Made by a program: the position numbers and the translations under genes
The notes under the pieces: generated by a model
The model's database searches: none
Seen by the model: the letters and a program-made list of their open reading frames with translations, nothing else
Told to the model about the DNA's origin: nothing
Origin: CAZDET01 sp964504335
Lineage (GTDB): Bacteria; Bacteroidota; Bacteroidia; Chitinophagales; Saprospiraceae
DNA length: 12,868 bases
Direction: 5' to 3'
Assembly (NCBI GenBank): GCA_964504335.1
Contig: CAZDET010000102.1
Location: 1 to 12,868 of the forward strand
Shown here: in pieces, positions 1 through 7,593 of the stretch
Numbering within the stretch: the first letter of the stretch is position 1
How the letters are laid out: the number at the start of each line of letters is the position of its first letter

Positions 1-285
1 CCCAGCAATGGTTTGTCAGGCGCTAATGCCTAGAAGTGAATCCTGCACAAGCGACCTGAGGATAAACGCACTCAATCAGCACCTTCAGCATCCGAAAACG
101 GATGCGACATAATGACAAATCACCGCCTCCTAAACTCCATTCAGTGGGCCGGCAATAGACAAACATCCGCTACATAATCAACAACGCTCCCTTCTCCCGC
201 CCCTTACCTTGCTACAAGCTTCAGGAGCTACTCCCCCGTCTGCTTCTGCGCCGAATAATCACCGTACCTTAAAATACACCCATTA
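1..285. other. Left-edge non-coding region upstream of the large secreted protein gene
   Basis: I see no convincing gene here. Two frames run in from the left edge: one stops at 31-33 (ten codons) and the other at 110-112, and neither has recognisable protein character. The stretch probably holds the promoter and leader of the gene starting at 286, but I cannot point to a clear Bacteroidota promoter (-33 TTG and -7 TAnnTTTG). The 25 bases before the start are AT-rich and lack a Shine-Dalgarno sequence, which is normal for this phylum. The only clear structure is the hairpin at 88-105. Confidence 0.6.
88..105. repeat. Perfect 7-bp hairpin with AAAA loop
   Basis: GCATCCG at 88-94 and CGGATGC at 99-105 are exact reverse complements around an AAAA loop. 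Neither side has a T-tract, so it is not a textbook intrinsic terminator. It could be the end of an upstream transcription unit, a leader structure for the gene at 286, or a protein-binding palindrome. The structure is seen directly; any function is open. Confidence 0.5.
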
Positions 286-3200
286 ATGAGAGTCCCACTT
301 CTACTGTTCCTCCTGGTTACCTGCCAATGGGTATCCGCCCAATTGTTTTCCCGGTTTCCGACCAATTTACCCAGCGAACTACTCGGCTACTTTTACTGGG
401 CCGACTGGGACGCCGACGGCGATTACGACGCCCTCTACTTTCCGGGGTTTCTCGGAGACATCGCTTTTTACCGAAACGACGGCAATGGCAACTTTACCGA
501 TCTTGGATTTTCGTTTCCTAGACCTACGACCACGAACGCCCGCCAATGGATCGATTACGACAATGACAATGACGTCGACTTCTTTTACGATAGCCAGAAC
601 GTCCTCGTCAACGACGGCAACGGCAATTTCACGCTCTCTACTCTAACCTTACCGCCCGGCCCAACTATCCCCTACGGCTTTGCCGACTACAACCAGGATG
701 GGAAAACCGACTTCCTGGCCTATTCCGGCTTCAATAACGCAGCAACTAACCTGTTTTTAAACGACGGACAGGGCGGCTGGAACCAAGCCCCTAACTGGAC
801 GCCCGTGCTCAACGGCCCCTCCAATTCCGTGGGGGTTGCCGACTACGATAAGGACGGGGACATCGATATTGTCGCTCCGCCCGTAGACCCCACCGTTACC
901 TTCCCGCTCGGCGGGTATTCTCAGCTGAGCATCTACGAAAATGATGGGAGCGCCTCCTTCACCACGAGTACATTTGCCATACCTACCTCCGTCACGCCGA
1001 CCAGTGTACAGCTATACCTCGAAGAATTAAACGGCGATAATTTCCTGGATATCTTCACGAGTTTCGTCAATTCTGCTGAAGTCCCCGGCGTTACGGTTCC
1101 CTTTACGATATCGATCGATATCAACGGCCCGCCAGTGCTCGACGATACCTTCATCGGTACCTACCCCGGGTTCAATGCGGAATTCTTTTCAGATTTCGAC
1201 AAAGACGGCGATATCGACATTCTCGCCACGGGTCCGACCAGCGGCAGTAGTCTGCAGGGCACCGTCGAGAGCTATTTCCACGAAAACCAAAATAACGGAA
1301 CCTTTAATACGATCGCTGACCCCATCCCCGCCTTATTCAAGTTTGGCCCGTCCAATGCTACGATGGTAGATATCGATTTGGACAACGACCTCGACCTCGT
1401 CGTCTTTGGCCGGGAGGGCTTCCTACCACAAGATGTGTACTTCTTTCGAACCAACGGCGGCACGAATACGCCGCCGCCGGCACCGAGCGGCCTTACGGCT
1501 TCCATCGACGGCTGCAACGGCACCGAGCTACGCATTAGCTGGACCGCTCCGGCGGATGCGGAAACCCCCTCCTCTGAATTGACCTACAACCTAAGGGTGG
1601 GCACGACACCGGGAGGCTCCGACGTGGTCTCCCCGCTGGCGCTGCCCAATGGGCATCAACTCATCCCTGGCTACGGAAAACTCCGAACCACCTCCTTCAC
1701 CCTGCGGAACGCCCCCCTCAATCAGCCGCTCTACATTGCCGTGCAGGCCATTGATCAATCCGGCGGGGCCTCACCCTTCTCCGCCGAACTGACGTGGACC
1801 TCTACCTTTCAGGCACCCTTCCAGGATCTCGGATTCACCAACCCGACCGGCTTCCAGGGCGGCCTGCAATGGGGCGATTACGACAACGACGGCGATTTGG
1901 ACTACTTCGCCTGCGGCCGCACCTCCTTTGAGCCCTTCCGAGACGCTACGCCCGGATTTCAACTATTTCAAAACAACAACGGCACCTTCACACCGGTGCC
2001 AACAGGTATTCCGGGTATCCTTCGCGGCGATGCCGAGTGGACCGATTACGACAACGACGGCGACCTCGACCTTTTCCTGAGCGGCGAAACCGGGTTTTCG
2101 GGTGTCAATGCGGTAACTGTCCACGCATTGTACGAGAACAACGGAGGCACCTTCACGGAAATCCCCCTTCCGGATCAATCAGGTCAAATTGAGTTTTCAA
2201 GGGTCATCGATATAGACGGGGATGGACGCAAGGACATCGTCAACACCTACAGCCCTGACCAGACCGGCTACCTCGTAGCCGTCGAATACCAACGGCCAAA
2301 CGGATTTGAAGCACCCCAACCATTAGTCATTGCTTCCCTCGGCTTCCGGTTTTGCAATCAGGAATGGGCCGATTTGAACGAAGACGGCAATCCCGATCTC
2401 ATTCTCTTCGGCCCCGTAGAGGGCAATACCCTCGCTGCTGCCACAAAGGTGTTGCGCAACGAGGGGGCCGGTATATTTACCGAGAGAATGGCCGACTTGG
2501 GCCCGGCATTTACCGGAGCTACCGTGAAGGCATTCGACTTTGATCGCGACGGAGACCTCGACATTCTCACCCACAGCGGGGACAACGGAAACGTATCCAC
2601 GATTCGGGTCAATGAAGGAGATTTCGATTTTAGCTCCCAAGTCAATCTAGGTTCGTTTTCCCTGGGCACTCCTACCAATGCTGATTTTGGAGACTTTGAT
2701 AACAACGGCGTCGCCGACCTGTTCCTGTCGTACGAAACGCCTTCCGGTATCGAGCACCAGGTGCTGACCAACGATGGGGGCGTATTCTCGGCGCTATGTA
2801 CAAATTTTCCGGATATATTCAATTTTCGCTCCGCCGTGGAATGGGGAGATGTCGACCAGGACGGTGACTTAGATGTACTGCTGGCCAGCTACGACAACTC
2901 CGATGTGGGAATTACCAAGGTGTTTGAAAACCGTTTCACGACCACTCCCAACTCGGTACCAAATCCACCGACCTTCATCCGGGGATTTCGGGACTGTGGG
3001 GAATTAAACCTTTCCTGGGACAGCGGTTCGGATGCTGAGACCGCCAATCAGAGCCTGAGCTACGATCTCCAGGTGGGCACCACCCCTGGAGGCTCGGATA
3101 TCTATTCCGGTATTAGTCACTTGACACCGACTTCCGGCGAGTTTGTCAACTTCCGAATTACGCTCAGCGAATTACCTGCCGGAACGGTCTACTATTCCGT

Positions 3201-6200
3201 CCGTTCGGTGGATGCGGGCTTTGCTGTTTCGCCCTCCTCGGTGGAAGGCTCCACGCTGGTGCTCAACCAACCCTACGACCGATTCGATCCGGTATACACT
3301 ACAGATGCCTATCCGAACGAACGCATCTCTATGTACGATTGGGCGGATTACGACCGCGACGGCGATATGGATTATTTGAATACTCGCACCTTTAGCTCGA
3401 GCGCACCCGGCGAAATCATCCCATACATTTCGGAATTAGCCACTTTGGAAATCAACGGTGAATCCGATAATGAAGCGCCACTCGTACTCGACACTACCTT
3501 CGTGCGGGATGCCAGCTCCGCGCTCCGCTTTCACCCGGAAAATAAACCCCACAACTTCGGCTGGATCGATTACAACCGCGACGGGCAGATGGACGTCTAC
3601 GGCTATTACTTTTCGGATTCGCTGCGGGTGTTTATCTACCTCAACCAGAACGGCACTTTCACCAAAACGCAGATTGCCAGCTTCCCCGGCCAGTACGGCT
3701 TTATCGGCTCGTTGCACTGGACGGACTTCAACAACGACGGCCTGGCGGATATGCTCATTGCCGATCGTTTTTTGACTGCCGATGGCTGGCGGGCGTTCGT
3801 GCAGGAGCGCAACGGATCGTTTACCGAAATTCCGATCCCCATCGGCACGGACGAGCAGCGCGATGAATTCCTCAAAATTGTCGATTTAGATGCCGACGGC
3901 CAATTGGATATCGTTACCGATCGACTAGTACTTGGATCGGCAAGTTCGATTTATCAGATCAGCAATGATTTTAATAATCAATTCACGGAAATCGATCTCT
4001 TCCCCGGCGATCCGTTGTACCACAACCTACTCGACGATCGCGGCAGCAATCCCTCCGATTTTGGCGATTTCGATAACGATGGCCGCACGGATATCTTTTC
4101 GCGGTTCTGGCAGCCCTTCGAGCCGCGTTTTGGCGGTACGGGTATCGCTTTCGGCGGAGACGGCAGCTTCCAATTCGATGCGTTTTTCACTACCAGTAAT
4201 TTCGTGCAATTTGGAGACCTTAACAACGACGGGCTCCTGGATATGATGGGGACCAAGTCACCGACCTTCGGCTTCGTCAATAATGTAGAACTCCGGACCA
4301 ACGACGGCATGCGGGGCCTTGACTTTCAGTGTGTGCCCGTCTCCGGAATTTGGAATAATACACATCTGATTGACGGCGACGGGGACAACGATCTCGACAT
4401 GGTTGTAGAAGATCGGTTTACTTCAGCTCCGCAATTCAACCTGCGCAATGCCAGTATTATCATTTGGAACGACGAAGGCACCAACAACTCTCCCAATCCA
4501 CCCACGCAACTTTCCAGCAGTCGGATCGATGCACAGTCGGTGCAACTCCGTTGGAATCGGGGTAACGATACCGAAACACCCGCAGCAGGACTTACTTACA
4601 ACCTCCGCATCGGTACGGCACCAGGGCTGAGCGATGTGTATGCCTCCAATACCGTGACCGAGACCAGCCACCCTTTGTTTGGCCGCCGAATGGTGGATGA
4701 ACCCGGAAACGTATGGCAGGCGCTGTCCAAGCAAATCAACGACCTGGACCCCAATCAGACCTATTACTGGAGTATCCAATCTATCGACCATTCCTACGCC
4801 GACGGTGCCTTTGCCCCCGAACAGGTATTTACGCTAAGCACCCAATCGGGGACCACAACTATTCAGGGAGCCGTCAATAATAGTAATAATGCCGGATTTG
4901 GGCTACTGGCAGTAGAACCGTGCGACCCAACCATCACCAATCCCGTTGCAGGAGCAACGGTCTTCCTGACCGACGCCGCGACGGGGGACGTCCTGCTGAG
5001 TACACTGACTGATAATTCGGGCAACTTCTCCTTCCCCGACGTTACCGATGGATCGTACAATCTGATGCTCGATTTCAATGGCCTCCCGATGAGTATGGGC
5101 AACCCCGTTGTAGAAGCAACGGGCGATACCGTGCTCAATTACGTGATTACCGTGACCAACAGCGCGATCGAATACTGCCAGGTCGGTACCAGTCCGGAGC
5201 TGGCCGTCGTACTCTCCGGCACTGATGTGCAGTGCGCAGGCGGGATGGACGGAAGTGCTACAGCCGAAGCCAGCGGAGGCACGACGCCCTATACCTACAT
5301 TTGGAGTAACGGCGAAACTACTCCTTCCATCAACAGCTTGGCAGCGGATACTTATAGCGTAACAGTAACAGATGCAACAGGGGAGATGGTCGTCGAAAAT
5401 ATCACAATCGACGAACCTGCCCCATTGAACGTCACGGCGGACATTGAGAACGCCAGTTCAAGCGGAGCGGCAGACGGAAGTATCACCACTACGGTTACCG
5501 GAGGGACCACACCCTATGCCTACTTATGGAATACCGGGGCTACCGAATCCAATCTCACCGATCTCAGGGCGGGTAATTACGACCTGACCGTAACGGATGC
5601 CAACGGCTGTTCCGAGACTCGGACTTTCACCCTAACGGAACCCAGCCCGACGCTAGCGCTGACTTTACAGCCAACGAATATCGACTGTAACGGCGCAGCA
5701 ACCGGTAGCATTACGACCACCGTCACCGGCGGTATATCACCCTACACCTACATGTGGAGTACAGGAGCCAGCACGCCCGCCATCGAAGGCCTGACCGTAG
5801 GCACCTACAGCATAACCGTTACGGACAATAGCGGCGCTACGGTATCGAATGCGGTGGCTCTTATGGAGCCCTCGGCTATTCAAGTAGCAGGTTCGACCAT
5901 CGATGCCAGCAGCGAGGACGACACCGACGGCCAAATTACCACCTCGATTGCCGGCGGAACACCGCCGTACAGCTATCAATGGAATACCGGCAACACCACC
6001 GCAGACCTGATCGGCGTACCGGCCGGCACCTACAACCTTACCGTTACGGATACCAACGGTTGTACCTCCTCCGAATCCTTTACCGTAGGAGTAAGGAATA
6101 CCTCCGACGGTCCACGAATCATCGGTTTTGAAGTGTTCCTGGAAGATGGCCGCGTCCTTCTGGCAAACCTACCGGACGGCGGCACCATTAACCTCGGAGC

Positions 6201-7440
6201 CGTCGGAGCGACCCCCATCAATATCCGGGCACTGACGGAACCGACCATCGTTGGTAGTGTCGAATTTGACCTGGAAGGGCCGCTGAATGTAAACCGAACG
6301 GAGAACGTGGTCACCTACGATCTATTTGGTTCCAATGGCCGGAATATTCCGATCGGCAGCTACACCCTGACCGCTACGCCTTATACCCAAGCACGAAAAG
6401 CGGGCCAGGCCGGAATGCCGCTGACCGTCACCTTCGACGTGGTGTATGACCTCCGCGTGCTGCAGTTTCAATTGCTTGACGCGGCAGGAGCGGTGATCGA
6501 TCCCGATTTGGCGCAGGGCGAGGTGATCGATCTGAATACCGCAGGCACTGGACCGCTAAATATCCGGGCATTGACGGATAGCGACAACGCAGCAACCGTC
6601 AACTTTCGCCTGGCGGGGCCCCTATCGGTAAACCGGACGGAAATCAGTGCGCCCTTCCTGGTATTTTCCGAAGGAAACGCGCAGCCCCTACCCGTAGGCA
6701 CGTACCAACTCGAAGCCGAACCAGTGCTCCTCTACAATGGGGTCGAGCAGGCGGTTGGAACGGCCCTGGCAATTGACTTCTCGGTACGGCTCATGCCGTT
6801 CGTAGAGCGATTCCGGCTGGTGGATGCGGCCCGCAGTGTCTTGGATGACCCTTTAGAGGACGGAGACATCATCGACCTCTCTCAAACCGGGCCCGTGGGA
6901 CTCAATATTGAAGCTGTCACTGATCCCCGGATCGTCGGATCGGTTCGCCTGACGCTGGACGGGCCCGTGCCGGCCCGCCGGACGGAGAACTTTGTTCCGT
7001 ACGAGGTATTCGGAAACGGTTCGCGTCCATTGGAGGTCGGTTCGTATACCCTGATTGCCGAACCCTTCAGCCAGCAGAACACCGGTGGGGTAGCGGGCAT
7101 GCCGGATACCGTTCAATTTGAAGTTATTCGATCCAGTAACCCGCAGGCCATCGCAGCGCAGGCGCGCTTGCGCAACCCGGCAGGAAGCACGGCATTGAAT
7201 CTATTTCCAAACCCGACGCAGGGCCAATTCACCATCCAATGGACCGCCCCCTACCTGGGTGCCGTCGAATTGCGCATCGTGGATGTAGCCGGCAGAATGG
7301 TATTGCGCCAATCATTGCAAAAAGAAGTCGATATCCTGCAGCATCAACTGAATATTGCCCACCTCGAAACGGGCTTGTACGAAATTCAACTAGTCGGCCA
7401 GGACTTCCTGGAACATCACCGCGTCGTCTTGATCGACTAG
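286..7440 (+). CDS. Giant T9SS-exported protein: three FG-GAP propeller + FN3 modules, SprB repeats, C-terminal sorting domain
   Basis: This is a 2384-residue secreted modular protein. A signal peptide (residues 1-18, cleavage V-S-A|Q) supports the start at 286. Calcium-loop motifs of the DxDxDGxxD type lie near residues 40, 90, 134, 186, 247, 303, 362; then 531, 587, 642, 696, 751, 803, 855; then 1021, 1095, 1147, 1200, 1261, 1311, 1363. Each set of seven is followed by an FN3 domain (about 396-506, 891-1005, 1402-1520). Next come a carboxypeptidase-regulatory-like beta domain (about 1523-1610), four SprB repeats (1637-1937), three R-T-E repeats (1944-2282) and a T9SS type A sorting domain (2302-2384, opening L-F-P-N-P and ending with G-L-Y and a basic R-V-V-L tail). 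Such sorting domains direct outer-membrane transport by the T9SS, after which they are cleaved or surface-anchored. I infer a surface adhesin or matrix protein; no catalytic domain is visible. The ligand is unknown. The frame is intact throughout. Confidence 0.95.
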   Translation: MRVPLLLFLLVTCQWVSAQLFSRFPTNLPSELLGYFYWADWDADGDYDALYFPGFLGDIAFYRNDGNGNFTDLGFSFPRPTTTNARQWIDYDNDNDVDFFYDSQNVLVNDGNGNFTLSTLTLPPGPTIPYGFADYNQDGKTDFLAYSGFNNAATNLFLNDGQGGWNQAPNWTPVLNGPSNSVGVADYDKDGDIDIVAPPVDPTVTFPLGGYSQLSIYENDGSASFTTSTFAIPTSVTPTSVQLYLEELNGDNFLDIFTSFVNSAEVPGVTVPFTISIDINGPPVLDDTFIGTYPGFNAEFFSDFDKDGDIDILATGPTSGSSLQGTVESYFHENQNNGTFNTIADPIPALFKFGPSNATMVDIDLDNDLDLVVFGREGFLPQDVYFFRTNGGTNTPPPAPSGLTASIDGCNGTELRISWTAPADAETPSSELTYNLRVGTTPGGSDVVSPLALPNGHQLIPGYGKLRTTSFTLRNAPLNQPLYIAVQAIDQSGGASPFSAELTWTSTFQAPFQDLGFTNPTGFQGGLQWGDYDNDGDLDYFACGRTSFEPFRDATPGFQLFQNNNGTFTPVPTGIPGILRGDAEWTDYDNDGDLDLFLSGETGFSGVNAVTVHALYENNGGTFTEIPLPDQSGQIEFSRVIDIDGDGRKDIVNTYSPDQTGYLVAVEYQRPNGFEAPQPLVIASLGFRFCNQEWADLNEDGNPDLILFGPVEGNTLAAATKVLRNEGAGIFTERMADLGPAFTGATVKAFDFDRDGDLDILTHSGDNGNVSTIRVNEGDFDFSSQVNLGSFSLGTPTNADFGDFDNNGVADLFLSYETPSGIEHQVLTNDGGVFSALCTNFPDIFNFRSAVEWGDVDQDGDLDVLLASYDNSDVGITKVFENRFTTTPNSVPNPPTFIRGFRDCGELNLSWDSGSDAETANQSLSYDLQVGTTPGGSDIYSGISHLTPTSGEFVNFRITLSELPAGTVYYSVRSVDAGFAVSPSSVEGSTLVLNQPYDRFDPVYTTDAYPNERISMYDWADYDRDGDMDYLNTRTFSSSAPGEIIPYISELATLEINGESDNEAPLVLDTTFVRDASSALRFHPENKPHNFGWIDYNRDGQMDVYGYYFSDSLRVFIYLNQNGTFTKTQIASFPGQYGFIGSLHWTDFNNDGLADMLIADRFLTADGWRAFVQERNGSFTEIPIPIGTDEQRDEFLKIVDLDADGQLDIVTDRLVLGSASSIYQISNDFNNQFTEIDLFPGDPLYHNLLDDRGSNPSDFGDFDNDGRTDIFSRFWQPFEPRFGGTGIAFGGDGSFQFDAFFTTSNFVQFGDLNNDGLLDMMGTKSPTFGFVNNVELRTNDGMRGLDFQCVPVSGIWNNTHLIDGDGDNDLDMVVEDRFTSAPQFNLRNASIIIWNDEGTNNSPNPPTQLSSSRIDAQSVQLRWNRGNDTETPAAGLTYNLRIGTAPGLSDVYASNTVTETSHPLFGRRMVDEPGNVWQALSKQINDLDPNQTYYWSIQSIDHSYADGAFAPEQVFTLSTQSGTTTIQGAVNNSNNAGFGLLAVEPCDPTITNPVAGATVFLTDAATGDVLLSTLTDNSGNFSFPDVTDGSYNLMLDFNGLPMSMGNPVVEATGDTVLNYVITVTNSAIEYCQVGTSPELAVVLSGTDVQCAGGMDGSATAEASGGTTPYTYIWSNGETTPSINSLAADTYSVTVTDATGEMVVENITIDEPAPLNVTADIENASSSGAADGSITTTVTGGTTPYAYLWNTGATESNLTDLRAGNYDLTVTDANGCSETRTFTLTEPSPTLALTLQPTNIDCNGAATGSITTTVTGGISPYTYMWSTGASTPAIEGLTVGTYSITVTDNSGATVSNAVALMEPSAIQVAGSTIDASSEDDTDGQITTSIAGGTPPYSYQWNTGNTTADLIGVPAGTYNLTVTDTNGCTSSESFTVGVRNTSDGPRIIGFEVFLEDGRVLLANLPDGGTINLGAVGATPINIRALTEPTIVGSVEFDLEGPLNVNRTENVVTYDLFGSNGRNIPIGSYTLTATPYTQARKAGQAGMPLTVTFDVVYDLRVLQFQLLDAAGAVIDPDLAQGEVIDLNTAGTGPLNIRALTDSDNAATVNFRLAGPLSVNRTEISAPFLVFSEGNAQPLPVGTYQLEAEPVLLYNGVEQAVGTALAIDFSVRLMPFVERFRLVDAARSVLDDPLEDGDIIDLSQTGPVGLNIEAVTDPRIVGSVRLTLDGPVPARRTENFVPYEVFGNGSRPLEVGSYTLIAEPFSQQNTGGVAGMPDTVQFEVIRSSNPQAIAAQARLRNPAGSTALNLFPNPTQGQFTIQWTAPYLGAVELRIVDVAGRMVLRQSLQKEVDILQHQLNIAHLETGLYEIQLVGQDFLEHHRVVLID
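403..4848 (+). repeat. Three tandem [seven FG-GAP/VCBS motifs + FN3] modules
   Basis: Within the large secreted protein the same composite unit occurs three times: seven calcium-loop motifs about 44-74 residues apart, then one FN3 domain. The second block is the most regular (spacings 56, 55, 54, 55, 52, 52). FN3 domains share a T-Y-N/D-L-x-V/I-G-T-x-P-G core before a variable loop. Seven FG-GAP blades is the number that closes an integrin-alpha-type beta-propeller, so I infer three separate propellers on FN3 linkers. The fifth motif of block one (residues 247-255) is degenerate: E replaces the first D and N replaces the G. Confidence 0.8.
5194..6096 (+). repeat. Four tandem SprB-type repeats
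   Basis: Four units of about 75 residues occupy residues 1637-1711, 1712-1786, 1787-1862 and 1863-1937 of the large secreted protein. Each carries D/N-G-x-x-T/A near its start, a G-G-x-x-P-Y-x-Y-x-W-S/N core, and an A/V-G/D-x-Y-x-(V/L)-T-V-T-D strand. This is the signature of the repeat named after the Flavobacterium gliding adhesin SprB, common in T9SS cargo. The nearly constant unit length suggests tandem Ig-like stalk domains that hold the N-terminal propellers away from the cell. Confidence 0.85.
6115..7131 (+). repeat. Three tandem ~114-residue repeats with an R-T-E motif
   Basis: The large secreted protein has three related units between residues 1944 and 2282. Each starts with a hydrophobic strand (x-F-x-L/V), then an I-D/N-L-x-x-x-G acidic turn, a P-L/I-N-I-R/E-A-x-T-D/E-x-x-x-x-x-V segment, an (N/R)-R-T-E motif at residues 2003, 2116 and 2231 followed by P/T-Y/F-x-x-F, and a final G-S/T-Y-x-L-x-A-x-P strand. 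I have seen this pattern in other secreted Bacteroidota proteins but cannot give it a family name with certainty. Likely all-beta and membrane-distal or linker in role. Confidence 0.75.
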
Positions 7441-7471
7441 TAACGAGCTGACATTAGAGTGTTTTTAGCAG

Positions 7472-7513
7472 GGCATTCCGCGATTTCCTAAATGGTGCGC
7501 GGGGTGCCTTTTT
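7472..7513 (+). terminator. Rho-independent terminator after the large secreted protein gene
   Basis: The arms are GGCATTCCGCG at 7472-7482 and CGCGGGGTGCC at 7498-7508. They pair over 11 bp, with two central positions as U.G wobbles, around a 15-nt loop. Five T residues follow at 7509-7513. The structure starts 31 bases after the stop codon at 7438-7440 and lies 81 bases before the TPR gene start. It should end transcription of the large gene and so separates it from the TPR gene. Confidence 0.8.
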
Positions 7514-7593
7514 AGGTGGGGAGGAGTGATTTTTCTTATTTTAGATATTCATTGCGCGAAATTGCGTAGCCACCTACCAAACTCCTCCCACAC

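Noticed and set aside
1..112. C-terminal end of an upstream gene in a + strand frame open from the left edge
   Set aside because: Frames stopping at 33 and 112 are too short and show no recognisable protein features.
221..230. A purine-rich AGGAG run as ribosome binding site for the gene at 286
   Set aside because: It is more than 50 bases from the ATG, and Bacteroidota genes rarely use Shine-Dalgarno sites.
2358..2822. A 154-codon minus-strand frame within the large secreted protein gene
   Set aside because: Shadow of the strongly supported + strand frame with its regular calcium motifs; composition is Ser/Arg/Pro rich, as in antisense shadows.
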